Shown here: one piece after another, positions 24,501 through 30,935 of the stretch
How the letters are laid out: each line of letters starts with the position of its first letter
Position numbering within the stretch: position 1 is the stretch's first letter
DNA from: Pseudoips prasinana
Taxonomy: Eukaryota; Arthropoda; Insecta; Lepidoptera; Nolidae
Length of the DNA: 64,000 bases
Assembly: GCA_951640165.1 (NCBI GenBank)
Contig: OX621251.1
Coordinates: 25,816,893 to 25,880,892, forward strand
Direction: 5' to 3'
The notes under the pieces: generated by a model
Seen by the model: the letters and a program-made list of their open reading frames with translations, nothing else
What the model was told of the DNA's origin: nothing
Databases searched by the model: none
Position numbers and translations under genes: made by a program

Positions 24501-27500
24501 AAAAATATATGTTTAGGTTTTTTAATTTATTTTATTAAAACAGTAACTTATGTAACATTCGTCCATCCTTACGTTAAAAGATTAATTATGATTGATTGTT
24601 TTTTCAGTCTGGCTTGGTGCCACCACCAGAAGAGCCGTTTCGTCCGTCAGACAGTCATTCCCTACGATCCTTACCTGTCTGCAACAATGATAGTAATAAA
24701 AGAGGTAAGTTGTTTAGATATGAACAATTTTTTTTTATCGGGACTAGTCCCTCCCTCTTACCCACCACTGCAACTCCTGTAAGCCAGGATCAACAGTGGC
24801 ACACAATGAAATGACACTGAGCGGTGAGGCTCAGGCATGTCCCGGGGAATCGCTTTAACTGTTTTGGATCCCGCAACGAATTTAATGAGAAAGAAATAAA
24901 AGGAGGAGTTAGAAAGTGAATTGGTCCACTTCCCTCCATAGCAAAGCGGGAGACAGAATGATGTAAAGAGGCTATAGCCTCATAAAACGAGAGAATTGCA
25001 AATAGATATGTACAATTGTATTATATATATATATATATATATAATACAATTGTACATATCTATTTGCAGATATATAAATAAAGGAATCATGACAACAACC
25101 AATCAATTTCTCAGAGGGACGAGGCCTCCACATGTCCGACGAGGAAGGCGAAGTATTTGACAACCGCTGGCTCAAGGAGCTGTCGGCCACTCCGCGGCGA
25201 GAGTCGGCCGTGGCGCCCGGACAGAGGCTGTCCGAGCTCCGCTGGAGGAACTCGCTGTGTCCGCCGCATCTTAAAAGCTCGTACCCAGCTGAGACACAGT
25301 TCACGCAGGCGCTTGACGAAGAAGATATTAAGGTATGCTAAAGCCAGGGCTTTTGTGGCGACAAAATGAAACTATGAACAGATTCAGTGTTAAAATGCAT
25401 AAGGGCTTCTTGTAATAAATGTGACCCAGGTGGACAATTTAAAAGGTGTAATCAGATGCTTCAAACTATTGAAATTACTACATATTTAAAAAAATCATAT
25501 AAGTAATTTATTCTGAGCTAAGCAAAAGTATTGCAAAACTGAAGTGCAGTGGGCGGGGCACATAGCTCGTAGAAACGACGGCCGTTGGGGCAGAAAGGTT
25601 CTCGAGTTGCGACCAAGAACCGGAAGACGCAGCGTGGGCATGCCCCCTACAAGATGGACCGATGATCTTGTGCGGGTCACTGGAAACTGCTGGATGCGAA
25701 TAGCCCAAGACCGGCAATTGTGGAAATCTTTGAGAGAGGCCTTTGTCCAGCAGTGGACGTCTTTCGGCTGATATGATGAAGCAATTTTAATTTAATTTTT
25801 TACATTTCGTATTCTTTTAATTAATGTTATTGATTGAGTTGTTGGTATATTTTGTCTGTCTTGCAAATTGGTATTTTGCATACAAATCTAATCTTGGTGT
25901 TCATGCATATTTTTATATATTATATGCACTGGTTGATTAGCTATATATAGACAGACTGAAGCAAATGTAGTTCTAAATCTAAGAATGTATTCATAAATCA
26001 AAAGCACGTTTAGTAGGTTTTATCATAATAATGTTATGCTTCAGAGTGTTGGTGCCCCGGGGCCGGTTGCTGGCAAACAGCAACGCAAGGAGGTTGGCAT
26101 CATTGCATACAAGAAGCCTGGCCCGCCCACTCCCAGCAAGCAAGCTGGACGACTCTCAGCTACTGTGAGTTATTCATTTATTTAAATACGAGTCGTGTAG
26201 TGTGTGTTAAGTCTTTAAAAAGAAGAAGTTCAAGATCAGTTCGTGTGTATATAACGCGATATTTTTATATTAAACTAGCTGTGCCCCGCAGTTTTACCCG
26301 CGTTAAACTTTATAAATTATAGCCTACATGTTAATCCAGGGTGGCTGCTAACTCCATACCAAATTTCATTAAAATCGCTCCAGCCATTAAGACGTGAAGA
26401 ACGCATTTAAGCAACAAACATACACACAAACTTTCGCCTGTATAATATTAGTGTGATAGGGAATGGTCCCATAAATATTTTGTTCAAATCGGTCGTTATA
26501 AAGTTATTTTATAAAGTTTTTAAATTAGTTACGGTCGATATTTATACGGTGACTACGCTGGTAGATTGTTCCATCAGTGTTCTCTGGCTAAGCATGAACA
26601 TACCTCCATTCAGTGTTGTAATATCAATCTCATACAATATTGTTCGCTTAGACGATTATTATCTCTAAATCATAATTTTAATACATGAAGCAAAAGACAT
26701 TTTGCTCGACAGTTTGAAGAAGGCTTGTATTATTTATTTTTGAAAGTTTATAATTTCGTTAAAAAATAAATTAATTTACAAAAACAAACGATCGCATAGA
26801 TTCCTTAAAAAAATGATTCATTCGTAAAATCTAGGGCGGAAAATGTGGAAAAGATGCACAATTGACAGTTGATAGTCCAATGAATTGTCATCTGTCAATG
26901 ACAATTGTTTCGACTTTATTTAAATTCTTTGTATTATTCAGGACTCGGAGTTGCGCGAGTCGCTGCGCGTGGAGGCGGACCCGCAGCCGCGCAAGACTAG
27001 CACTCCGTCGCGGATCCGCTCACTGTTCCGCTCCAGGAACGACACCACCGAAGTAAGCCTACACTTGTTTTAAAGATAACTTCATTAAATGAATCCCTGT
27101 ATCGATGTGTGCTTTAGTAACATATGATTGACAGACACAAATCACACCCAGACTCAAAACAACTACTTATGGATCACACAAATATTTGTCATTTGCGGGA
27201 ATATAACCCGGGAATCTAACCCGGGACTCTGAAATCTGAAGTTAGTTTTAGAAGTCACCTATAGTAGGGATACAGCTATTGCACCTACGCTTTTCAAGTA
27301 CATAATATAAAAGACGTGGTACAGACGACTGTTTTCCAAAACTCATGTCCAAATTTTTTCAGTTTTTACAGATTCAATTAAACAATTTGGCACCTCGATT
27401 TTTAGGGCTCCCTTTATTTACCTTAATTATAGTATGTATTATTTACTTTGTTTCAGGGAACGCCTCGCAAAAGGCTAAGTAACATCTTTAGGAAAAAGTA

Positions 27501-27501
27501 G
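302..27501 (+). CDS. mud: NuMA/Mud-like spindle-orientation protein, 17 exons, 5' incomplete
   Basis: Seventeen GT/AG-bounded segments (listed separately) join into one uninterrupted frame of about 2,670 residues ending at TAG 27499-27501. Residues up to roughly 2,450 are charged, heptad-rich coiled coil. The last five exons are basic, Pro/Ser-rich and probably disordered. The tail holds RLSELRWRNSLCPPHLKSSY, then QQRK followed by PGPPTPSK, and ends TPRKRLSNIFRKK. The same order of motifs is known in vertebrate NuMA (RNRVCPPHLKTCYPLE, QQRK, PGTPESKK, NTPKKLGNSLLRR). In that family the CPPHLK region lies in or next to the Pins/LGN-binding segment, and the tail carries microtubule-binding and nuclear-localisation functions; the protein acts with dynein at the cell cortex and spindle poles. 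Drosophila Mud is of similar size. The N-terminal globular domain must be encoded upstream of the window. Alternatives such as a kinesin-6 or CENP-E tail do not explain the CPPHLK block. The polyadenylation signal AATAAA is at 27551-27556. Confidence 0.85.
517..1056 (+). other. mud intron with an RTE tail insertion
   Basis: Intron bounded by GTATTG and TTTATTTCAG. Most of it is the RTE-type retroposon tail annotated at 630-915. A 16-base direct duplication of TTTTGAAGGGAAGGAG (about 970 and 1000) lies just before the acceptor. Confidence 0.7.
630..915 (+). mobile_element. RTE-type non-LTR retrotransposon, 3' end only
   Basis: Translation gives RSKVTDIARRISKLKWQWAG, then GRWGRKVLEWRPRTGRRSVG and PPTRWTDD, ending QQWTSFG-stop. 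This is the C-terminus of the RTE reverse transcriptase that is abundant in Lepidoptera. The 3' end is TTCGGCTGATATGATGA. It is 5'-truncated and sits in sense orientation within a mud intron. Confidence 0.85.
1057..1285 (+). CDS. mud: mud exon b
   Basis: Acceptor TTTATTTCAG ends at 1056; donor T|GTAAGT begins at 1286, phase 1. It encodes VDELKQVRDKWLAEYQNESA, a coiled coil ending RQHNRLNRF, then a short acidic stretch (DSSLLECDDPD). The LINE at about 1293 begins within some 25 bases of this donor. Confidence 0.82.
1293..4341 (+). mobile_element. CR1/L2-like LINE, 5'-truncated, one internal stop
   Basis: The first frame (to 1933) is the C-terminal part of an APE-type endonuclease, with LLGVYYCPS and VMGDFNT. 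After a single in-frame TAA (1931-1933) the same frame resumes at 1934 and runs to 3943. It covers the full reverse transcriptase, with GFRPGHSTTSA, VPQGGVLSPLLF and catalytic YADD at residues 375-378 counted from 1955, plus the C-terminal domain. The 3' end carries AATAAA and a (TCTTA)4 tail at about 4319-4341, typical of CR1/L2-type elements rather than poly(A) families. The clade is a tentative call. It lacks the ORF2 start, so it is dead on arrival. Confidence 0.85.
4345..5290 (+). mobile_element. Penelope-like element, 3' part with GIY-YIG endonuclease
   Basis: The open frame from about 4345 to 4983 reads KLAAFRSYVHRLMSVPLSND, typical of the C-terminal side of a Penelope reverse transcriptase. 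It is followed by a Cys-rich linker (CDDCDAVYIG) and a GIY-YIG nuclease module whose signature here is VYIGQTGR, with downstream R-x-K-E-H. The RT catalytic core is missing. Sequence from 4984 to about 5290 is its likely 3' untranslated part (TGGTCCGTGGAGGACTGAAA is typical of these elements). Its 5' edge coincides with the (TCTTA)4 tail of the preceding LINE, so the two are nested or abutting. Confidence 0.8.
5296..6785 (-). mobile_element. jockey/BS-like LINE, 3' half, broken frames
   Basis: On the minus strand, 6785-6431 encodes the start of the RT palm (NYRPIAVTS, YGFHHGRSAGG, DIAKAFDRVWH) and 6434-5664 continues with VRQGSVLSPTLF and catalytic YADD. The junction near 6431 is broken by a frameshift. 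Further small frames to about 5640 match the usual C-terminus (YCSYIWAGASKYQL, LQRRAIRIVGD). The 3' untranslated end at 5420-5296 contains ACTTACCATCAGGTGGGCCG, a lepidopteran retroposon tail also present at 24310-24510. Truncated at the 5' end. Confidence 0.8.
7005..7102 (+). CDS. mud: mud exon c
   Basis: Acceptor TGTATTATAG, donor CAG|GTAAAT. Entry phase 1 completes a Ser codon and exit is phase 0. It encodes VCSEACANVVEVQLGEERAK and ends KQQLQFLQ, coiled coil. It is only 98 bases, too short to stand out alone; it is supported by splice sites and by restoring the frame exactly. Confidence 0.72.
7103..7861 (+). other. mud intron without recognised content
   Basis: AT-rich intron from GTAAAT to TTTTTCTAG. 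No coding potential or repeat family recognised on either strand. Confidence 0.6.
7862..9173 (+). CDS. mud: mud exon d, long coiled-coil rod
   Basis: Acceptor AATTTTTCTAG, donor AAAG|GTAGGT, exit phase 1. It encodes about 437 residues, beginning TELNKLEQQSKNDKQSYEKI. It is continuous heptad coil, rich in Lys, Glu, Asn and Gln, with no Pro in the rod. The open frame runs past the donor to 9334, but that part loses heptad character and is intronic. Confidence 0.87.
9431..11455 (+). CDS. mud: mud exon e, long coiled-coil rod with internal repeats
   Basis: Acceptor TATTTTTCTAG, donor CAAA|GTAAGT. Both boundaries are phase 1, length 2,025 bases (675 codons). Pure coiled coil. Three related blocks around ESxTKETxIL start at codons 10336, 10483 and 10672, each followed by DK-x-TL-x-K and KE-x-x-x-L. 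The spacing is 49 and 63 residues, both multiples of seven. Confidence 0.88.
11456..12295 (+). other. mud intron without recognised content
   Basis: Intron from GTAAGT to AATTTCAG. It contains a short duplicated phrase around 11960-11990 (CCATTGTTCC-TAAGAGT). No gene or named repeat seen. Confidence 0.6.
12296..12640 (+). CDS. mud: mud exon f, symmetric rod exon
   Basis: Acceptor CAATTTCAG, donor G|GTAAGT; phase 1 at both ends, 345 bases. It begins KEELNNQLCINLSDGITKLV and ends KKLQQAVNENKI. The ending resembles those of exons g and i. Confidence 0.82.
12641..14427 (+). other. mud intron, 1.8 kb, no gene recognised
   Basis: Intron from GTAAGT to TTTAATTGTAG. AT-rich throughout. The stretch 13490-13700 resembles degenerate interspersed repeat (ACTTCAAAAGAAGGAAG), but I cannot assign a family. 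Confidence 0.5.
14428..14757 (+). CDS. mud: mud exon g, symmetric rod exon
   Basis: Acceptor TTAATTGTAG, donor G|GTAAGC; phase 1/1, 330 bases. It encodes LSKRSEAYNTALETQLREMQ and ends KLQQTIEENNQ. Coiled coil. Confidence 0.82.
14758..15698 (+). other. mud intron, 5' part, no recognised element
   Basis: AT-rich sequence with a short (TTTTA)n tract near 14985-15015. No coding frame or clear repeat. A 61-codon minus-strand frame at 15283-15468 has no recognisable domain. Confidence 0.5.
15699..15709. repeat. 11-bp target-site duplication, left copy
   Basis: CTTTAACATAG, identical to 17869-17879. The pair brackets the foldback-like element. Confidence 0.65.
15976..16097 (+). repeat. Foldback core unit 1, left fragment
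   Basis: It begins TTCTAACCTAACC, passes through GAGGGGATCTGGCAC and enters a minisatellite of GCATGCAACATGCAAGCAG-like words. It is interrupted by the LINE fragment at about 16098. It resumes at 17055. Confidence 0.65.
15981..15995 (+). repeat. Short interstitial (CCTAA)n motif, copy 1
   Basis: AACCTAACCTAACCC is about three units of the insect telomere repeat (TTAGG)n read on the other strand. It opens the first core unit of the foldback element, followed by CAAATGATTCACCAACAATA. Confidence 0.6.
16098..17054 (+). mobile_element. LINE 3' fragment with (TTGA)n tail, nested
   Basis: The frame to 16763 encodes the C-terminal domain of a non-LTR reverse transcriptase: ECVFLGITVDKYCSWKSHIQ, RLTVSLDAAMTTYHAYVSSI, LRYGIIIWGNS, and the usual KACIRAICGV. 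No catalytic palm is present. Untranslated sequence runs to AATAAATAATTTGATTGATT with a (TTGA)4 end at 17036-17054. The CR1-type tail suggests a clade near CR1/Rex1. It splits the minisatellite of the foldback core. Confidence 0.8.
17055..17250 (+). repeat. Foldback core unit 1, right fragment
   Basis: CATGCAAGCAGGCATGC minisatellite words, then AGCAAGCATTGTTTCTGTCA and a GC-rich GGGGTTTGGGCGGCCCCACG segment. The same order occurs in unit 2. Confidence 0.65.
17251..17530 (+). repeat. Foldback core unit 2 with (CCTAA)3 and minisatellite
   Basis: Uninterrupted copy of the core unit. AACCTAACCTAACCC is at 17256-17270, then GAGGGGATCTGGCAC. About 14 degenerate repeats of a 9-12 bp word (AAGCAGGCATGC / AACATGC) follow at 17315-17460, then AGCAAGCATTGTTTCTGTCA and the GC-rich end. 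Short frames here (for example a His/Ala/Cys-rich one) are repeat artefacts. Confidence 0.7.
17869..17879. repeat. 11-bp target-site duplication, right copy
   Basis: CTTTAACATAG, identical to 15699-15709. Confidence 0.65.
17918..18226 (+). repeat. Tandem repeat, about six copies of a 42-54 bp unit
   Basis: The unit reads CTTAACGTGCCTTCCGTAGC, then ACGTGGTAGCACGCATAGAC, then TGACTTGTG. Copies differ by substitutions and by loss of the TAGACTGACT part. It lies in the mud intron 39 bases beyond the right target duplication of the foldback element. Confidence 0.8.
18610..19062 (+). CDS. mud: mud exon h, symmetric rod exon
   Basis: Acceptor ACCATTTCAG, donor C|GTAAGT; phase 1/1, 453 bases. It encodes IKLLEEVKIEKQNQEKLIND and continues as coil to LETDLTTFKI. 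Confidence 0.82.
19124..19285 (+). repeat. Interspersed repeat (GCCCC-CGGTTTTACCCGCGTT family), copy 1
   Basis: ACTAGCTATGCCCCACGGTT leads into TTACCCGCGTT, then TTTCATCAAAATCCGTTCAG, and ends TAATATTATATTAGGTA. This is a widespread insect repeat; further copies are at 26274 (+) and 59455 (-). It sits within a mud intron. Confidence 0.75.
19861..20241 (+). CDS. mud: mud exon i, symmetric rod exon
   Basis: Acceptor CTCTATTTCAG, donor CG|GTAAGC; phase 1/1, 381 bases. It begins IEAKEKENDESKIKLDAAES and ends KEELLKVIQENYT, resembling the ends of exons f and g. Confidence 0.82.
20451..21050 (+). CDS. mud: mud exon j, symmetric rod exon
   Basis: Acceptor TCTCTTCTAG, donor CAT|GTAAGT; phase 1/1, 600 bases. 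It begins IAKLEQSLKDEKNQAEQLRE, includes repeated IKTLQLKIxEAE / IKTLQLQVNQAE blocks, and ends NEELIKAIGQRET. Confidence 0.85.
21051..21689 (+). other. mud intron without recognised content
   Basis: Intron from GTAAGT to TTATTCGCAG. The open frame at 21509-21689 upstream of the acceptor reads through the intron by chance. A second AG six bases downstream (TTGCAG, ending 21695) could give a two-residue variant. Confidence 0.55.
21690..22870 (+). CDS. mud: mud exon k, end of the rod
   Basis: Entry phase 1, donor ATG|GTCAGT, exit phase 0. About 394 residues. Coil at first (EEKLSYKYSAQAEKDLREHQ), then a less repetitive, Cys/Trp-containing helical part (ELRYEKSNPVLKEL, DGHITDKCMGKLERG, ECAMNLERWVERC). 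This may be a conserved pre-tail domain rather than simple rod. Codon use is more GC-rich than in exons d-j. Confidence 0.85.
22871..22948 (+). other. Possible retained-intron end of mud with a hydrophobic tail
   Basis: If the intron after exon k is not removed, the frame continues for 25 residues and stops at 22946-22948. The extension is strongly hydrophobic (ILPIVLLILLYQVVWWCYL), long enough to span a membrane. AATAAA follows at 23066-23071. Chance is possible; no transcript evidence is available. Confidence 0.3.
23273..23527 (+). CDS. mud: mud exon l
   Basis: Acceptor TATAATTTCAG, donor TCT|GTACGT; phase 0/0, 255 bases. It encodes KQLYTEQIAVFKDKQKEELT, then ELWKVGEKLLVKKDEAEWLR and RRHQRSGSLMSLQHVHS. 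This is the last helical part before the disordered tail. Confidence 0.83.
23528..24309 (+). other. mud intron, part without assigned element
   Basis: AT-rich, with an (ATT)n tract at 23811-23825. The stretch 24010-24190 resembles an interspersed repeat, but I cannot name it. Confidence 0.45.
24310..24510 (+). mobile_element. Lepidopteran retroposon 3' tail
   Basis: It contains AAAGGCCGGCAACGCACCCG, then GATCACTTACCATCAGGTGA and CCCGCTTGCTCGTTTGTCGT, ending in an A-rich tail. The same 3' end closes the jockey/BS-like LINE at 5296-5420 on the other strand. Confidence 0.75.
24608..24704 (+). CDS. mud: mud exon m, start of the tail
   Basis: Acceptor TTTTTTCAG, donor GAG|GTAAGT, exit phase 1. 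It encodes SGLVPPPEEPFRPSDSHSLR followed by SLPVCNNDSNKR. Pro/Ser-rich, no coil. Confidence 0.78.
24730..24965 (+). repeat. Interspersed repeat, paired with an inverted copy at 34860-35100
   Basis: CAGTGGCACACAATGAAATG and the following GTGAGGCTCAGGCATG phrase recur as the reverse complement at 35040-35095. The family is not named; it lies within a mud intron. Confidence 0.55.
24997..25068. repeat. 72-bp perfect palindrome with (TA)n centre
   Basis: Arms begin TGCAAATAGATATGTACAAT on one strand and are matched exactly on the other, meeting in an alternating AT core near 25032. It lies 46 bases before the acceptor of mud exon n. Its right edge reads TATTTGCAG, which itself resembles a 3' splice site. 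Confidence 0.9.
25115..25332 (+). CDS. mud: mud exon n with the conserved CPPHLK block
   Basis: Acceptor AATTTCTCAG, donor AAG|GTATGC; enters phase 1, exits phase 0. It encodes EGRGLHMSDEEGEVFDNRWL, KELSATPRRE (a TP-x-R site), then RLSELRWRNSLCPPHLKSSY and DEEDIK. The RN-x-x-CPPHLK-x-x-YP pattern is the best family marker for NuMA/Mud. GC-rich relative to the introns. Confidence 0.9.
25530..25778 (+). mobile_element. RTE-type retrotransposon 3' end, second copy
   Basis: It encodes GRWGRKVLELRPRTGRRSVG, PPTRWTDDLVRVTGNCWM and QQWTSFG-stop, and ends CTTTCGGCTGATATGATGA. Nearly identical to 630-915 and also in sense orientation in a mud intron. A one-base loss near 25548 breaks the frame relative to that copy. 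Confidence 0.85.
26045..26164 (+). CDS. mud: mud exon o
   Basis: Acceptor TTATGCTTCAG, donor ACT|GTGAGT; phase 0/0, exactly 40 codons. SVGAPGPVAGKQQRKEVGII, then KKPGPPTPSKQAGRLSAT. The QQRK and PG-x-TP-x-SK pattern matches the equivalent part of vertebrate NuMA; TPSK is a CDK-type site. Confidence 0.85.
26274..26455 (+). repeat. Interspersed repeat (GCCCC-GTTTTACCCGCGTT family), copy 2
   Basis: ACTAGCTGTGCCCCGCAGTT, then TTACCCGCGTT, GTTAATCCAGGGTGG, AAATTTCATTAAAATCGCTC, ending TATAATATTAGTGTGATA. Same family and orientation as 19124. Confidence 0.78.
26942..27052 (+). CDS. mud: mud exon p
   Basis: Acceptor GTATTATTCAG, donor GAA|GTAAGC; phase 0/0, 37 codons. It encodes DSELRESLRVEADPQPRK and TSTPSRIRSLFRSRNDTTE. 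Basic, with TPSR as a CDK-type site. Confidence 0.83.
27457..27501 (+). CDS. mud: mud terminal exon
   Basis: Acceptor CTTTGTTTCAG; encodes GTPRKRLSNIFRKK and stops with TAG. It matches the vertebrate NuMA segment around the CDK1-phosphorylated Thr near its C-terminus. AATAAA at 27551-27556. Confidence 0.83.
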   Translation, partial: GTPRKRLSNIFRKK

Positions 27502-27550
27502 TCTTTCCAAGCAAGTATTATTGTGATGTTTCATTTTCAACAAAATTGTT

Positions 27551-27556
27551 AATAAA
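27551..27556 (+). terminator. Polyadenylation signal of mud
   Basis: AATAAA 50 bases after the stop codon, followed by a T-rich stretch. Confidence 0.65.
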
Positions 27557-27829
27557 TATATTAATTTATTGCTTTAAACCTTCTTTTTCATTTAATTTCC
27601 TTTGCCACAATCAGTATCGATGGTCTTTGATTATTTAGTTTTATACAAAAAATCACCACTCATTTAAAATTTTTACCAAAAATGTATCATTCAAATTTGT
27701 ACCAAAATCCATAAATTATAATTTAATAGATAACTATAAATAAACAAAAAATATCTTTTAGACCTCTTACAAAATCTAATTTGGGACAGTTCAGTAACAA
27801 CCTGGGGAAAAGTTTGTGCCATCTAATTG

Positions 27830-29140
27830 CTCGATCGAATAAACTCGAGTAAACCTAATGATATGTACACAACATTATTCCACTGTATTTCCAGAGAATT
27901 TAATAAAGCTTGTAAAATAAAAAACATGGAGATGAATAGTAATAAGATTAAATTTAGTCCTTGGGCATCTCAAGGTATTAGACTGATTAGAGATTTTTTA
28001 TACGAGTTGTATGACATAAAGTCCTATGTCTCTCTATACACCCGAAGTCAATTTTATTAATTATGTTAGAAGCTATTCAATTTTTTTTTAAAAGGTTTGA
28101 TAAAGCTTTATAGATTAGAGACAAAATTAAAAAATCTGATAACAAAATAAAATCAGCGTGGCAAATAATTAATACTGAAACTGGTAAAAGTAGATTAAGA
28201 AATCAAACGGTAACATTAAATATTAGTGACGAACTGGTTTCAGACAAGCTTACGATTGCCAATTTTTTCGCAGATTTTTTTACATATATACCTGTGGATA
28301 CAACTAAGTGCCTGTTATCGTCACCAGATATAGCTGAACTGTTTTTAAATCAAAGTTGTGACTAAATTTCGTTTTCAATTTGTTACGAGTGAAGACATTA
28401 TAAAAGCTTTCAATAGTATTAAAAAGAAGGGCACAGATGATTTATGGGAACTGTCTGTTAAAGCAATTCAATCAATCATTCAAAACATTGCTACAGTCCT
28501 TGCAACCATCTTCAATGGCTGTGTAAGTGATGGTATCTTTCCTGATTTAATGAAGATTAGTAAGATAGTACCCGTTTTCAAGGCAGGTTGTACTGAGAAT
28601 GCCACAAATTACAGACTTATCTCAATCCTTCCAGCTTTAAGTAAAATATTTGAAAAGCTCCTGCTTAGCCAAATGTTGTCACACTTTAACTTGAATGGGA
28701 TATTGCATAACAAGCAGTTTGGTTTTACAAGGGGCCGCTCGACTCAGGATGCGGGGTGTACCCTAATGAAGTCTATATTGGAGGATTGGGAGGGGTCACA
28801 GGAAGCGCTGGGAGTTTTCTGTCATCTCTCCAATGCTTTCGATTGCGTTGATCACCGTACACTCGTTGTAAAACTGCATCTGGTACGTCTCTTGATCTTG
28901 TAGTGTCCTATTCATCGGGTCGAGAATAGATGGTTTCGATAGACTGTATCATTTCGGCACGTCATCCTGTGAAAATAGGGGTCCCCCAGGGATCTATACT
29001 GGGCACTTATTTCTAGTATATATTAATGGTCTCCCTTATCTGGTGGAGAAAGTATCAGACATAGTTTTGTTCGCTGACGATACGTCGCTTATATTAAAGT
29101 AAATAGGAAGGACAAAGATGTTATTGAATAGAATAAAACA
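27830..29140 (+). mobile_element. Decayed non-LTR retrotransposon (jockey/CR1-like)
   Basis: Successive frames carry the pre-RT region (NKIKFSPWASQGIRLIRDFL), the RT fingers and palm (ISKIVPVFKAG, ISILPALSKIFEK, FGFTRGRSTQDA, FDCVDH), and, after a frameshift beyond 28903, VPQGSIL and LFADDTSL near 29060-29090. Several stops and frame changes; not functional. Confidence 0.8.
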
Positions 29141-29302
29141 CTCGGCCTTATATCAAAACCACCTACCTGCACATTGCTCGCTGGAGATCTTGTAGCCATA
29201 TAGACATGACTAATTTGTTGAGTTACGTGAACTATCCGTGACTATTTGTAATATGATTGCTAACATATACTAAATGTATAACCGAGAGCCGGCCCGCTGA
29301 GC

Positions 29303-30872
29303 GTGGAAGCGGCCAGCGCCGACGCGGGGTGCGCGTTGGAGGCGCCGGGTATACGCGTTCATCTCGAGCGCCTTTGCGCCGACGACGTGCGCCGCGCGCT
29401 CGCGCGTTGTCCGTCCAAGCGCTCGGCGGGGCCCGACGGGATACCATCGTTTTCGTTTAGGGACTGTAGGGCAGTATTAGTCGAACCGTTGCTTCATTTT
29501 TTAACATCTATATTGAGACTGCGACGTTCCCAACACTGGAAACTTACTCGTGTGGTGCCAGTACCGAAAGGCAGTGGAGGATCGGCGCCCACTGACTACA
29601 GACCTGTGGCGATCTTGTGTACTCCGGCGAAGGTATTTGAGGCGGCCATCCATGGTTGCCTTTATCCGCAGGTGAGCGCCCAGTTGTCCGACGCTCAGCA
29701 CGGGTTCCGCCCTGGGCGGGGGACGACTGGGAACTTACTGGATTTGATGACACATCTGGTACCCATAGTAGACGCTGGACTGCAGGTGGACGTAGCTTAC
29801 TTTCATATCCGAAAGGCGTTCGTCACAGTCGATCTTGACATCTTACTGGTCAAGCTGGCCGGCATGGGGTGCACCCCACACACGTTAACATTCTACGCCT
29901 GTTACTTCCGGGACAGATGTCAATATGTCGACTGTGGCGGACATCTTTCGGATCCCTACCCGACAAGATCTGGGGTAAGTCAGGGGAGCAATTTAGGGCC
30001 TCTTTTGTTCATTTTGACAGTCAACGACTTGCCGAAGGTAGCCAGCAAGTCTACGCCTTTACTTTTCTCGGATGACCTTAAACTGGCCCATAAAATTGAG
30101 CATAATGCAGATCACGCCACACTACAGCGGGATATTAATAGCGTAGTCAATTGGAGCATTCAAAATAGGCTTTATTTTTATGTGAGTAAGTGTTCCGTGC
30201 TGTCCTTCAGTCGCGCACGAACCCCGCGCCATTACCAATACCTTATGGACAGGGCGCCGCTACAGCGGGTGACAGAGATGCGGGACTTAGGCGTATGCTT
30301 CACTGCTGATTTACAGTTTCGACAGCATATCACTGATGTATGCAAGAAAGCTGATCGGAATCTGGGGTTAATATTACGCCAAGCAAAAAATTTCACAAAC
30401 ATAGGCGCTTTAAAAGCACTCTACGAGGCAATCGTGAAGAGTATCCAGAACAAGTTTGTTAGGTTCGTGTATTTGAAGCAATATGGGATATACCCGGGCT
30501 ATCCGCTCCTTTACCCCACTCTATTCGTTCTGGGTATGGTGGGGTATTACAGGCTTGAAGTGAGAAGGGAGGTCGCTCTCAGCGTTTACATATTTAAAGT
30601 GATGCGCGGCAAAATCCATACTCCGAACGTGTTGGAGGCGGCGGCGGCGGCCGGAGCTGCTGGCCGTGCCGCGCGCGCGCACGTGCCTGCTGCAGCGCGC
30701 ACCGCTCACGCGTGCGCTGCGGGCGCTCAATACGTTGGCTCACAGCATTGATATCTTTTCGTGCACACTGAACGAATTCACACAGGCCGCTTATTGTGAA
30801 ATTTGTATAGTTTCAGTTTTTATTATTGAGTTACCATTTTTGTTTTTAATTTATAAGTATATAGGCTATTGA
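29303..30872 (+). mobile_element. Non-LTR retrotransposon RT, near-intact 482-codon frame
   Basis: The frame 29303-30751 encodes SAGPDGIPSFSFRDC, DYRPVAILCTPAKVFE, HGFRPGRGTTGN, VSQGSNLGPLLF and the catalytic box FSDD (an Ala-to-Ser change in the usual F-A-D-D, aspartates kept). The normal C-terminus (ALRALNTLAHSIDIF) appears in another frame from 30666, so a frameshift lies around 30640-30700 in a GCG-rich run. The 3' end is (AAAT)n at 30912-30930. Clade uncertain (jockey or I-like). 5' end truncated. Confidence 0.78.
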
Positions 30873-30935
30873 ATTAGGTATTAAGTTCCTGTAATGATAG
30901 TTTATGTGTGTTTAAATAAATAAATAAACTAAATT

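Noticed and set aside
302..27501. Calling the coiled-coil gene a kinesin-6 (KIF20), CENP-E or a myosin tail
   Set aside because: No motor sequence is visible, and generic coiled-coil similarity is not evidence. The CPPHLK block and tail motif order fit NuMA/Mud specifically.
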